This document shows positions 35,154 through 43,642 of a stretch of 54,570 bases of DNA, piece after piece. The notes under the pieces were generated by a model. It was not told the origin of the DNA. It saw only the letters and a list, made by a program, of their open reading frames with translations, and did not search any database. Source of the DNA: a bacterium (GTDB lineage: Bacteria; Eisenbacteria; RBG-16-71-46; CAIMUX01); NCBI GenBank assembly GCA_030431975.1, contig JAUIHP010000031.1, forward strand, positions 1-54,570, in the 5' to 3' direction. A program made the position numbers and the translations under genes. Position 1 is the first letter of the stretch, and every line of letters starts with the position of its first letter.

Positions 35154-37301
35154 GGGTGCGGAACTGCTCCACATCGCAGAACTCTGGCCGAAGGACCATC
35201 GCAGTCTTTCCGGGGCCTGGCCAGCGACTGTAATCGTTCCCCTCGTGTGGACTCCTTGCAGATGACAGGCCGCGCAGAGTGTTGTCAGATTCGACGGGTC
35301 GTTCGTTCCTCCGCGAGAGCGGTAGACGATGTGGTGAACGTTGAGTTGAGTCCTCGCGTTGCACCGGGGAGACGCGCACTGGAAGCCGTCGCGGGCGAGG
35401 ATGTCGAACTCCGCCGTCCTACGGCGAAAGTCGCGGTCCTCTGCGGTCCAGCCGTTGAGGACGTGAAGGATCATGACTTCCAGGCACCACCAAACTGGCA
35501 TGTCGTCGCCGTAGGCGGTACGCATCCGGAAAACACTTCGATTCAGAGAGTCCAACAAGTCGCGATCCAAGTGAACCCGAATCATGGTGGTGCACTTCTC
35601 GCGAGGATCGGGGACGCGAAAGATCTCCTTCCATTGGCGCGCAGAAATCTTCCCGAACCGCGCAGAAATCTTCCCGAGCAGATTGTCCGCAACTTCAGCG
35701 CTAGCGGGCCCTCCACCCGCTACAGATGATTTGTGTATCGCGGCGGCTTCATGAAACTCCGGCAGGGAAATGAGTTCTGGAGCGGAGAGGAGCCGGGCTG
35801 CGATTGCAGGCCACGCGGCCAACGGCGGGGGAGCCAGACGCGGGTTGTGGCTCTCCCGTTTGACGTCCTCAAGTGTGAGGTCATCGGCACTCGCATCCTG
35901 CTTCACGGCCGGGAACGAGCCAGCCTCGGGTGGCCGTAGCTCGTCATGCGCCAATGCCCACCGGACCTGGTCTTCCAGTACCGAAGTCGTCACGGTTCGC
36001 GCACGATCCCACCACAGCTGCATGCACGAGTCGTTGGCTCCGGCCCGGTCGATCCGGCTGAGAACGAGCACGGAACTCGTTCGCAGCTCTTGATCAGAAT
36101 CGGCTTCGTGCAAGGTACGCGTACGAGTCTGCCAATCCCGAATCCAAAGGTTGGCGGTCCGGACGGTTACACCCAGTCGGTCTTCCACGTAGTGGCCAAA
36201 CGAGTCAAAGCCCAGCGAACGCCAAGCCTGTGTGGTTCTGACTTCGTAGAGTAACGACGCAAGCTGCGACCGGAGTGTCCGAAGCTTGGCCTCGATGGCC
36301 CGAAACTCTCGGAGGAGTTCGTGGCCGCAATGGCTCGGCGCCGCTTCTCTCGTCGTCAACTCGGATACGGACGCCGAAACAGGGTCTGGCTCTGATGCCG
36401 AAGCCAGAAGTTCATCCAGCACCGAAAGCCGAGACATCCCGCTCGCAACAACGTCCTCGGTTGGAAGCCGCGTCACGACGATGCCGTCCAACGCAACGGG
36501 TTCGTTCATGCCGGCCTTTGCTTCAAGCTTTCGGTACCGGTAGGAACGGTCGGTCCCGCTCGGATTCTCGCGAACCGTGGCGTTGCCCGATGCTTGAAAC
36601 TCGGCAAGGAGGACCTCAAGGGCCCGGGAATGCCCTGCAGGTACTGCCGTTCGGCGCGCCACGTTTTCGCTGAAGGCGTCGAGGATCCAACGAAAGCGGG
36701 CCGGACACTCGAGATCTAAACGCCATGTCCCTTCGGGAACTGCGGAGTCCAAACCGCCGGGGCCCAGGCCGGGGTCGGGCCCGGGGTTGGTGGTGGAATG
36801 GCGACATTGCCTCCGTTCGTTCAAGAGCTGCTTCAGTTGCTTCGAGGTGAGGAGATACGCATTTCTAATCCACTCAGCGTCATTGGTCCCGTCCAACGCT
36901 GGGAGGATCTCCAGAATCCTGGATTCGCAGACAAGACCGGACTCGAGCACCGCGCGCAGCAGGGGATGGGTTGCGATCGCGCGCGAGAGTCGGTCTGCGT
37001 CTTGAAAGGATCGAAGACTGATCCCCAGCTCTTCTTTGGAGAAGACGGACGTCCGCGAGTAGCCGAGGTCTAGCGGGTCGATCTCATCGTGAATTCGTCC
37101 CGCTATTTCGATACGGGACACTCTCATTCTCGCCATCGTTGTGCTTAGACATGCGATCCGCCGGTCGAGACGGTGTCCTCGAATGCGAAACGAGGGCGCA
37201 CCCGCCGGGAGATGCATTGCGGTCGGGGACGGCTGCGGCCGTATCTCAGTCACTTCGTGTTGGGTTGCTAAGGACATCATTGTTCTTGTGATTGCATGCA
37301 T
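35094..37301 (-). CDS. HNH endonuclease domain protein (DUF222-like helical region)
   Basis: 735 residues. The C-terminal HNH nuclease spans about 625-690: RRRTAEFDILARDGFQCASP, then LNVHHIVYRSRGG and NLTTLCAACHLQGVH, with the zinc-type Cys pairs (CASPRC, CAAC) and the catalytic HH. The middle (about 360-430, RSLGFDSFGHYVEDRLGV) resembles the helical part of the 13E12/DUF222-like HNH proteins often found as multicopy genes. The N-terminal 200 residues are not recognised. It lies opposite to its neighbours, overlaps xerC by 60 nt at the 3' end, and its last residues (LVRPTGARVRLQHLSS) are the antisense of xerC. A 21-bp duplication encodes GKISARF-GKISARQ (35638-35679). The start (ATG 37301) is followed by a possible alternative (MMSLATQ). 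Role unknown; selfish-element or defence associations are possible. Confidence 0.85.
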   Translation of the reverse strand: MHAITRTMMSLATQHEVTEIRPQPSPTAMHLPAGAPSFRIRGHRLDRRIACLSTTMARMRVSRIEIAGRIHDEIDPLDLGYSRTSVFSKEELGISLRSFQDADRLSRAIATHPLLRAVLESGLVCESRILEILPALDGTNDAEWIRNAYLLTSKQLKQLLNERRQCRHSTTNPGPDPGLGPGGLDSAVPEGTWRLDLECPARFRWILDAFSENVARRTAVPAGHSRALEVLLAEFQASGNATVRENPSGTDRSYRYRKLEAKAGMNEPVALDGIVVTRLPTEDVVASGMSRLSVLDELLASASEPDPVSASVSELTTREAAPSHCGHELLREFRAIEAKLRTLRSQLASLLYEVRTTQAWRSLGFDSFGHYVEDRLGVTVRTANLWIRDWQTRTRTLHEADSDQELRTSSVLVLSRIDRAGANDSCMQLWWDRARTVTTSVLEDQVRWALAHDELRPPEAGSFPAVKQDASADDLTLEDVKRESHNPRLAPPPLAAWPAIAARLLSAPELISLPEFHEAAAIHKSSVAGGGPASAEVADNLLGKISARFGKISARQWKEIFRVPDPREKCTTMIRVHLDRDLLDSLNRSVFRMRTAYGDDMPVWWCLEVMILHVLNGWTAEDRDFRRRTAEFDILARDGFQCASPRCNARTQLNVHHIVYRSRGGTNDPSNLTTLCAACHLQGVHTRGTITVAGQAPERLRWSFGQSSAMWSSSAPLTGLVRPTGARVRLQHLSS

Positions 37302-37429
37302 TGGTATGGGCCTCGTGTTCTTATGCTTGGACGATGTGATGTCTTGTAAACATATACAATTCGTGTTGTGACTGCAAGATAAATAACGAACAACTGTATG
37401 TGAAATGTGAGGGGATTAACTCAGGCTTG

Positions 37430-37672
37430 AGTGCCTGGCCGGATCAGGTCTTGCAGGGGCTGCCCCGGCACTCGATGCCGCCCAACCGCCCAAACGTCCC
37501 AGTTACCCAACGCCGCCGAACTGGGCATAAGCCCCGGCACCCAATGTCATCGAACTGCCCGGACGACCCCGGCACACAAGCCCGCAGAACTGCGCAGCCC
37601 GTCCAGGCTCAGAAACCATCGAACCGCACCAAGTCGCCCAACTGTCCGCGCCTCAAACACCGTCGAACGGTC
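37430..37672. repeat. Decayed ~34-bp repeat tract
   Basis: The words GAACTG or GAACCG recur about every 34-35 bp (seen at 34, 35 and 34 bp intervals), each followed by C-rich sequence with CCCCGGCAC-like words. Similarity between units is low; it looks like an older, diverged tandem array next to the fresh 19-bp one. Confidence 0.5.
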
Positions 37673-37678
37673 CAGGCT

Positions 37679-38056
37679 CGAACGCCCGACCCAGGCCCGA
37701 ACGCCCGACCCAGGCCCGAACGTCCGACCCGGGCCCGAACGTCCGACCCGGGCCCGACCGCCCGACCCAGGCCCGAACGCCCGACCCAGGCCCGAACGCC
37801 CGACCCAGGCCCGAGCGTCCGACCCGGGCCCGAACGCCCGACCCAGGCCCGAACGCCCGACCGAGGCCCGAACGCTCGACCCAGGTCCGAACGCCCGACC
37901 CAGGCCCGAACGCCCGACCCAGGCCCGAACGCCCGACCCGGGTCCGAACGCCCGACCCAGGTCCGAACGCCCGACCCAGGTCCGAACGCCCGACCCAGGC
38001 CCGAACGCCCGACCCAGGTCCGAACGCCCGACCCAGGTCCGACCGCCTGCCCGGCC
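37679..38056. repeat. 19-bp minisatellite, about 19 copies
   Basis: Tandem units of consensus CGAACGCCCGACCCAGGCC with period exactly 19 from 37679 to 38039, plus a decayed twentieth. Variants: CGTCC for CGCCC, CCGGG for CCAGG, and GGTC for GGCC (6 copies). On the minus strand each unit reads GGG-CCT-GGG-TC-GGG-CGTTC. There are no interspaced unique sequences, so it is not a CRISPR array. Since 19 is not a multiple of 3, it is not a coding repeat. Confidence 0.95.
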
Positions 38057-38264
38057 ACATGGAAAACCAAGCCGCCCCGCTACCATTTCCGGGTATCCTC
38101 ACCGACCGGTTGCGACCACCCGCAGAAAGCACGGCGCGCACCGACTGACCAAACGCCTACGACCTTCACGAATAGTTCGGGTCTGAGATTCACCAGAACC
38201 AGTTCGCGGCCCCGGGTTTAGAAAGCTCGGAGCCTCGACAGTCAACCAAAGGGAGTTGCCAGAG

Positions 38265-38807
38265 TTGGCCATTCACTCAACCACCGTTCTGGGTGTCGTC
38301 CACGACGGACAGGCTGCGCTGGGAGGCGATGGGCAGGTCACCTTCGGCCACACGATTCTCAAGTCGACGGCGAACAAGCTGCGTCGGCTGGCTGGAGGAC
38401 GTGTCCTGGCGGGTTTTGCCGGGTCGGCCGCCGATGGCCTGCGGCTTTTTGAACGCTTCGAGTCCCATCTGGAGAGTCATGAGTCTGATCTCAGGCGGGC
38501 GGCGGTGGAAATGGCCAAAGAGTGGCGGAGCGACCGGGTCCTCCGCCGGCTGGAGGCGCAACTTGCCGTCGTCAACTCCGAGACGGCTCTGCTGCTCAGC
38601 GGCTCAGGGGACATCATCGAACCGGATGACGGTATTCTTGCGATCGGGTCGGGGGCTGCCTATGCCTTGGCGGCGGCCCGCGCGATGCGGGCGACGACGG
38701 AACTGAGTCCTTCCGAAGTCACGAAGAAGTCCCTCGAGATCGCTGCGGAAATCTGTATCTACACCGGTGGGCGGATCGCCGTTCTTGCCGTGGAAGGAGA
38801 CGAGTGA
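38265..38807 (+). CDS. hslV: HslV, proteolytic subunit of HslUV protease
   Basis: 180 residues from the TTG at 38265. Threonine protease: after a short propeptide MAIHS, the catalytic Thr starts TTVLGVVHDGQAALGGDGQV; the family motifs GRVLAGFAGSAADGL and ILAIGSGAAYALAAARA are present. GGGAG lies 9 nt before this TTG; another TTG 9 nt earlier has the Shine-Dalgarno sequence too close. The stop overlaps the GTG start of hslU by 4 nt. HslV forms the double hexamer core that degrades proteins unfolded by HslU. Confidence 0.95.
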   Translation: MAIHSTTVLGVVHDGQAALGGDGQVTFGHTILKSTANKLRRLAGGRVLAGFAGSAADGLRLFERFESHLESHESDLRRAAVEMAKEWRSDRVLRRLEAQLAVVNSETALLLSGSGDIIEPDDGILAIGSGAAYALAAARAMRATTELSPSEVTKKSLEIAAEICIYTGGRIAVLAVEGDE

Positions 38808-40207
38808 ATCTCGCGAACGCTGAAGAGAGTGCGCAGGGTCCGGACCTGGGGCCGTGGACGCCCCAACGTATCGTCGCAGAGCTGGATCAGTACATCGTGG
38901 GGCAGTCTGAAGCGAAGCGCAGTGTCGCCATCGCTCTTCGCAATCGCTACCGGCGACAACTTGCGCCGCAGGAGATTCGGGAGGAGATCCTGCCGGGCAA
39001 CATCCTCATGATCGGTCCGACCGGTGTCGGAAAGACGGAGATCGCGCGTCGGCTCGCCCGCATCGCAGGGGCGCCGTTCCTCAAAGTCGAGGCGACCAAG
39101 TTCACGGAGGTCGGTTATGTCGGCCGTGACGTCGAGTCCATCGTCCGGGACCTGACCGAGATCGGTGTCGACATGGTTCGGCAGGAGATGGCGGTTCAGG
39201 TTCAAAACCGCGCGGAAAAGCATGTCGAAGAGCGCATTCTCAACCTTCTTCATCCTCGGCACCGGAAGTCCCGACAGGCGCCGCCGACCGACGAGGAGGC
39301 GCCGACGCGAGACCCGGATGAGTGGGAGCTGGTTCGGGCCAAGACCCGTGAGGACTTGCGAAACGGCAAGCTCGACAACAAGACGGTCGAGATCGATGTC
39401 ACAGAGCAGCGTGGCGCGACTCTGGATCTGCTCTCCCAATTCGGCCTCGATTCGGGCGACGTCGGGCTCAGCGATGCTCTCGATGGTCTCATTCCCAAGA
39501 AGAAGAAGCGTCGTCGGGTGACGGTGGCGGAAGCGCGTCGCGTTCTTCTCCAGGAAGAGACGCGGCGAATGATCGACATGGACGAGGTCATTCGCGAGGC
39601 GGTGAAGCGGGTCGAGAGTGCTGGGATCGTTTTCATCGACGAGATCGACAAGGTTTGCACGAGCGGCTCGTCAAAGAACTCTCCCGATGTCAGTCGGGAA
39701 GGAGTGCAGCGCGACTTGCTGCCGATCGTCGAGGGGAGTGCGGTCACGACGAAGTATGGAGTCGTTCGTACCGACCACGTTCTCTTCATTGCGGCTGGAG
39801 CGTTTCACCTGAGCCGACCGTCGGATCTGCTTCCCGAACTCCAGGGACGGCTCCCGATCCGGGTCGAACTGGAAAAGCTTTCTGCCGAAGACTTCCTTCG
39901 AATCCTTACTGAGCCGAAGAACTCCCTGGTCCGCCAACAGGAGGCCCTGCTCGCCTCCGAAGGGGTGCACCTGGAGTTCACGGCGGATGCGCTGAAGGAG
40001 ATCGCCGAGATCGCCTCGCGCGTCAACGAAACGACGGAGAACATCGGCGCCAGGCGGCTGCAAACGCTTCTCAACGTGGTTCTCGAGAACATCCTGTTCG
40101 ACGTCCCTGAACTGGGGAAGAGTCGGGTGGTCGTCGATGGCGAACTCGTTCGTCTGCGCTTGGCCCGAATCGTCCGTGACAAGGATCTGAGTAGCTACAT
40201 TCTCTGA
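38804..40207 (+). CDS. hslU: HslU, ATPase subunit of HslUV protease
   Basis: 467 residues, AAA+ unfoldase. LDQYIVGQSEAKRSVAIALR is the conserved start, GPTGVGKTEIARRLAR the Walker A (residues 71-78) and GIVFIDEIDKV the Walker B; the C-terminus ends DLSSYIL, the tail that activates HslV. The intermediate I-domain lies between about residues 115 and 240. The start GTG overlaps the hslV stop; the two genes are a translationally coupled pair. Confidence 0.97.
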   Translation: MNLANAEESAQGPDLGPWTPQRIVAELDQYIVGQSEAKRSVAIALRNRYRRQLAPQEIREEILPGNILMIGPTGVGKTEIARRLARIAGAPFLKVEATKFTEVGYVGRDVESIVRDLTEIGVDMVRQEMAVQVQNRAEKHVEERILNLLHPRHRKSRQAPPTDEEAPTRDPDEWELVRAKTREDLRNGKLDNKTVEIDVTEQRGATLDLLSQFGLDSGDVGLSDALDGLIPKKKKRRRVTVAEARRVLLQEETRRMIDMDEVIREAVKRVESAGIVFIDEIDKVCTSGSSKNSPDVSREGVQRDLLPIVEGSAVTTKYGVVRTDHVLFIAAGAFHLSRPSDLLPELQGRLPIRVELEKLSAEDFLRILTEPKNSLVRQQEALLASEGVHLEFTADALKEIAEIASRVNETTENIGARRLQTLLNVVLENILFDVPELGKSRVVVDGELVRLRLARIVRDKDLSSYIL

Positions 40208-40251
40208 AGGGTCTCCGTATTGACGCGCTTTTCGACCTCAAGGAGAAGCCG

Positions 40252-40279
40252 TTTGCTCCGATCCAATCTTTGATATGCT
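40252..40279 (+). promoter_or_regulatory. Candidate promoter of argF
   Basis: TTTGCT (40252-40257), a 16-bp spacer, then TATGCT (40274-40279). The -10 is good; the -35 and spacing are less so. Confidence 0.4.
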
Positions 40280-40355
40280 GGCGGGCGGTTTGCCCTGAGA
40301 GGCAACGACTTCCATTACGAACTCGGGTGCCGTGACACCCTCGCGCGGAGGACTG

Positions 40356-41276
40356 ATGAACAAGACCGATTTTCTGACCCTGGCCGACTACAACCGCGAT
40401 GAGATCGATCACCTCATCGATCTGGCGATCAAGATCAAAGCCGAGGTGAAGGCCGGCAAGTTCGAGCCGCGGTGCGCGAACAAAGTCCTCGGGATGGTCT
40501 TCCACAAACCGAGCCTCCGGACCCGTCTTTCCTTCGAGGTCGGTATGCACCAGCTGGGTGGTCACGCCATCTACATCAGCGACAGGGAAATCGGATTCGG
40601 CAAGCGCGAATCCATTCATGACATTGGGAAGGTCATGAGCCGCTACCTGGACGCGATCATGATCCGCACATTTCATCAGAGCGACGTCGCCGACCTCGCT
40701 CGGGCCGCGGAGATTCCAATCATCAACGGCCTGACGGATCTGACCCATCCCTGCCAAGTCCTGAGCGACCTGCTTACGATCAAGGAGAACGACATTCCTC
40801 TGGACGGAATCAAGGTGGCCTACCTCGGTGATGGCAACAACATGGTCCACTCCTGGTTGAACGCTGTCCGTTCCTACGATATCGACTTCTGGTTCGGAGG
40901 CCCGGAAGGCTACGATCCGAACACGGATCTCTTCGAAGCCATTCAGATGGAAGGACGCGGGCAGGCTCGGATTACGCGATCCGCGAGTGAAGCCGTTGCC
41001 GGAGCTCACGTCATTTACACGGACACGTGGACGAGCATGGGGCAGGAGGAAGAGGCTGCGAAGCGACGGGAGGTCTTTCCGCCGTTCCAGCTCAACGAGA
41101 AGCTTCTGGCCCTGGCGGACTCCAAGGCTGTCGTGATGCATTGCCTGCCGGCTCATCGTGGTGAGGAGATCACCGACGAGGTGATGGACGGTCCACAGTC
41201 GATCGTCTTCGATCAGGCGGAGAACCGGCTTCACGCGCAGAAGGCGATCCTGGTTCACGCAATCGGCTCGCGCTAG
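40356..41276 (+). CDS. argF: Ornithine carbamoyltransferase
   Basis: 306 residues; makes citrulline from ornithine and carbamoyl phosphate. The carbamoyl-phosphate motif is KPSLRTRLSFEVG (SLRTR at 53-57; the second residue is Leu rather than the usual Thr), HPCQVLSDLLTI contains His131-Pro-Cys-Gln, and MHCLPAHRGEEIT carries the ornithine-side Cys263. Related transcarbamylases cannot be fully excluded, but the HCLP motif fits OTCase. The ATG at 40356 has GGAGGA a few nt upstream; a GTG 24 nt earlier is less likely. No other arg gene is in the window. Confidence 0.92.
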   Translation: MNKTDFLTLADYNRDEIDHLIDLAIKIKAEVKAGKFEPRCANKVLGMVFHKPSLRTRLSFEVGMHQLGGHAIYISDREIGFGKRESIHDIGKVMSRYLDAIMIRTFHQSDVADLARAAEIPIINGLTDLTHPCQVLSDLLTIKENDIPLDGIKVAYLGDGNNMVHSWLNAVRSYDIDFWFGGPEGYDPNTDLFEAIQMEGRGQARITRSASEAVAGAHVIYTDTWTSMGQEEEAAKRREVFPPFQLNEKLLALADSKAVVMHCLPAHRGEEITDEVMDGPQSIVFDQAENRLHAQKAILVHAIGSR

Positions 41277-41279
41277 GGC

Positions 41280-41307
41280 GCGTTTCGTTTGCGAGCCTGC
41301 GAAACGC
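41280..41307 (+). promoter_or_regulatory. Hairpin with the lipoprotein start codon in its loop
   Basis: GCGTTTCG (41280-41287) pairs perfectly with CGAAACGC (41300-41307). The TTG start of the next gene (41289) lies in the loop. It could limit translation or end the argF transcript; it has no T-run. Confidence 0.45.
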
Positions 41308-42791
41308 AGATACTCAGGGAGCGGAGGAGGCGTCGTCTCCTCCGACTCAACCTCGGTCTAACGGTCGTGCTTTTGGGCGTTCTTGGTTGCGCCAACATGA
41401 AAGCGCCGACCGGCGGGCCGCTCGACAAGGACTCACCGCGGATCGAGTCGAGCGTTCCCGACTCCGGGTTCGTCGGAGTCGCCCGAATCGACAGCTTGGT
41501 CTTCACGTTTTCCGAACCGATGAATCGGCAGTCCGTGGAAGACGAGTTTCAGATGACGCCGCCGGTCCGGTTCCGAGCCAAGGAGTGGCGCGAGCTGACC
41601 TGGATCCTGAGGCTGGAAGCGCCTCTCGACACGTCTACGACCTACGTCGCACACTTTGGCCGGAACACGAAAGACCGGCGGGACAACACGCTCGAGACGT
41701 CGGTCTCCATCCCGTTCAGTACGGGAGACGTTCTTGACGCCGGGTCGGTCGAAGGCAAAGTGATCGGCTCCCGGTTTCGCGCGCAAGGCCTGGAGGTCTA
41801 CGCATGGCCCTGGGCGGACGGCGCCCCCGACACCACCGATTCCTACTATCCGCCGACGCCGATTCGTCTCGGCGAAACGAGCGCGGAAGGTGAGTTCCGC
41901 ATCGCCCATCTTCCGGCGGAGCTTCCTCTCCGTCTTTGTGCGTTCTTTGACCGTGATGGTGACGGGAGATTCCAACCGTTCCCGGATCGCTGGGCGTGCA
42001 CCGAGGAGCCGATCGTTCTGACGGATAGCACGATGACGCAGAGTGCCGTCGAGATCTTTCTGGTCGAGGATGAGGAGCCCGGCACGCTGGCCGGCACGGT
42101 GGCGGACTCGAGTTGTCTGAGTCGAGACCCGCGCGCGACGTTGCGAGCGGTCCGAGCGGAACGGGATTCGTTGTTGGAGTGGCTGCTGGGTGAGTGGGAC
42201 GCCAGGGAACGAGGCAGGGGCACGATGACCTCGAGAGACTCGGTTCGAATCGAGTCGCAGCTTTCCACGCTGGACTCGCGAGAAATCGAAGCCGGTCAGG
42301 ACAGCGCGCTCTGCGCCCGTCCGATCCGTGTGGAGTTGACGGCGGCAGACTCCGTCGTCAGCGAGGTTGCCGGACCCGACTACAAGTTCACGGAGGTGCT
42401 TCCCGGCATCTACCGACTCCGCGCCTTTCGCGACCTCGATGAAGACGGGGAAGTCGACGACGGGGAGCCGACCGGGGCGTTTCCGTATGCAGTGGAGGTC
42501 GCGCCCCTTCGAGAGATCGACGACCTGACGATCGAGCTTGGGCGGACCCTCCGCGTGTCCCGGCCCGGTCCGGATGTCCAGGCCGATCCGACCGACCCGG
42601 ATTCTCCTGAGATCATCGGCGATCCGACCGGCCCGGGTTCTCGTGAGACCATCGGCGATCCAACGGACCCGGATTCTCGTGAGGCCATCGGCGATCCGAC
42701 GGACCCGGGCTCTCCTGAGACCATCGGCGATGCTGCCGACTCGGATTCTCTTGGCGTCAGCGCCGCGCCTCCGGCCGAGGACTCTCCATGA
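41289..42791 (+). CDS. Lipoprotein with SbsA-type Ig-like (Big_5) domain and C-terminal repeats
   Basis: 500 residues. The N-terminus is Arg-rich, then hydrophobic with a lipobox LLGVLGC (Cys34), so it is a lipoprotein. Residues about 45-150 match a Big_5/SbsA Ig-like domain (PDSGFVGVARIDSLVFTFSE, LDTSTTYVAHF). Then come beta-rich segments, including FDRDGDGRFQPFPDRWAC and FRDLDEDGEVDDGEPTGAF, each with Asp-rich loops that could bind calcium. The C-terminus carries 12-residue repeats of the type DPTDPDSPEIIG. Similar Big_5 lipoproteins of unknown function are frequent in Bacteroidetes-like genomes. TTG 41289 is the only usable start: an in-frame stop (the argF stop) lies 15 nt upstream. It overlaps dapF by 4 nt. 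Confidence 0.8.
   Translation: MRACETQILRERRRRRLLRLNLGLTVVLLGVLGCANMKAPTGGPLDKDSPRIESSVPDSGFVGVARIDSLVFTFSEPMNRQSVEDEFQMTPPVRFRAKEWRELTWILRLEAPLDTSTTYVAHFGRNTKDRRDNTLETSVSIPFSTGDVLDAGSVEGKVIGSRFRAQGLEVYAWPWADGAPDTTDSYYPPTPIRLGETSAEGEFRIAHLPAELPLRLCAFFDRDGDGRFQPFPDRWACTEEPIVLTDSTMTQSAVEIFLVEDEEPGTLAGTVADSSCLSRDPRATLRAVRAERDSLLEWLLGEWDARERGRGTMTSRDSVRIESQLSTLDSREIEAGQDSALCARPIRVELTAADSVVSEVAGPDYKFTEVLPGIYRLRAFRDLDEDGEVDDGEPTGAFPYAVEVAPLREIDDLTIELGRTLRVSRPGPDVQADPTDPDSPEIIGDPTGPGSRETIGDPTDPDSREAIGDPTDPGSPETIGDAADSDSLGVSAAPPAEDSP
42585..42755 (+). repeat. 36-bp tandem repeat encoding DPTDPDSPEIIG-type units
   Basis: Four copies of 36 bp (42585-42728) and a degenerate fifth. They form the C-terminal tail of the lipoprotein. 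Confidence 0.9.
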
Positions 42792-43642
42792 CTTCCGTGC
42801 GGTTCGAGAAGTGGGAGGGAGCAGGCAACGACTTTGTCGTCCTTCGCGCCCCATCGCCCCGGCCCGATCGTGAGACGATTCGGGCACTTCTTGACCGGCA
42901 GCGTGGCATCGGGGGGGACGGACTGCTCTACATCGAGCGCGGTACTGACTCTGCCGTCATCGACTACTGGAACCCCGATGGAGTTCGTGTCGAGTACTGC
43001 GGTAACGGTGCCCGCTGTATGACGGCGCTGCTGCTCGACGAGTCGGGGACGTCGTCGGTGCGCTTTCGTTTGTCGGATGTCACCGTCGAAGGGCGATCGA
43101 CTCCGAAGCCCGGGCGCTACTCCGTGCTTCAAGCGGAGCCCGAATGGAAGGGAGTCCCAACACTGGACGAGCCGGACTTTGACGAACTCCTGATTCCCGG
43201 GCCCCGTCCGACCCACATAGTTGCCGGTGTTCCTCACCTGATTCTTCCGGTTCGGGACGTCGATGCTTTCCCCCTGGATGTTTGGGGGCCTCGACTTCGC
43301 TACAGCTCGGCCTTTGCTCCGCAGGGGATCAACGTCGATATCGTCGAAGTCGAGTGCGAGGACGGCGAACCTTTGGATGTCGTGATCGCGCGCGGTACGG
43401 CAACTACACAGGTGAGCCGACTCCGCGTTCGGACCTGGGAGCGCGGTGTCGAAGCCGAGACTCAAGCCTGCGGATCCGGACTTCTGGCCGTGGGCTACTG
43501 GGCGCAGCGCTCGCTCCGGTCGCCCTTTCCGATCCGCCTCCAAAGCACGCGGGATGACTTCAGTCTCGATATGCGGGAGGGACGCTACGCGTTGACCGGG
43601 CCGGCCCGCCGCGTCTTCTTCGGTGAAGTCACCCTTTCGTAG
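42788..43642 (+). CDS. dapF: Diaminopimelate epimerase
   Basis: 284 residues; interconverts LL- and meso-diaminopimelate. The two catalytic cysteines are Cys71 in EYCGNGARC and Cys228 in QACGSGLLAVGYW; the N-terminus KWEGAGNDFVVL is typical. The 3' end overlaps the minus-strand membrane protein gene by 58 nt. With dapA, dapB and asd further along, the window holds four of the lysine/DAP-pathway genes. Confidence 0.95.
   Translation: MTSVRFEKWEGAGNDFVVLRAPSPRPDRETIRALLDRQRGIGGDGLLYIERGTDSAVIDYWNPDGVRVEYCGNGARCMTALLLDESGTSSVRFRLSDVTVEGRSTPKPGRYSVLQAEPEWKGVPTLDEPDFDELLIPGPRPTHIVAGVPHLILPVRDVDAFPLDVWGPRLRYSSAFAPQGINVDIVEVECEDGEPLDVVIARGTATTQVSRLRVRTWERGVEAETQACGSGLLAVGYWAQRSLRSPFPIRLQSTRDDFSLDMREGRYALTGPARRVFFGEVTLS

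Larger units (their letters stand above)
37302..38264. other. Non-coding region between HNH gene and hslV
   Basis: The first 100 bp or so (37302-37400) are AT-rich, in contrast to the rest of the window, and probably carry the HNH promoter on the minus strand. Then come degenerate 34-bp repeats (37430-37672), the 19-bp minisatellite (37679-38056), and a short leader to hslV with AAAGGGAG near 38248-38255. Apparent long ORFs here in up to five frames arise from the repeat, which has no stops. Confidence 0.7.

Noticed and set aside
37679-38056. Possible CRISPR array
   Set aside because: Units are directly adjacent (period 19) without unique spacers, and no cas gene is nearby.
37400-38221. Open frames of 150-270 codons in several frames on both strands across the minisatellite
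   Set aside because: The 19-bp unit has no stop in these frames and shifts frame each copy, so all frames show the same Arg/Pro- or Gly/Val-rich repeat. No start, ribosome binding site or conserved part supports a protein.
40071-41258. 395-codon minus-strand frame opposite hslU and argF
   Set aside because: It covers the 3' end of hslU and nearly all of argF, both intact by motif; the antisense translation matches no family.
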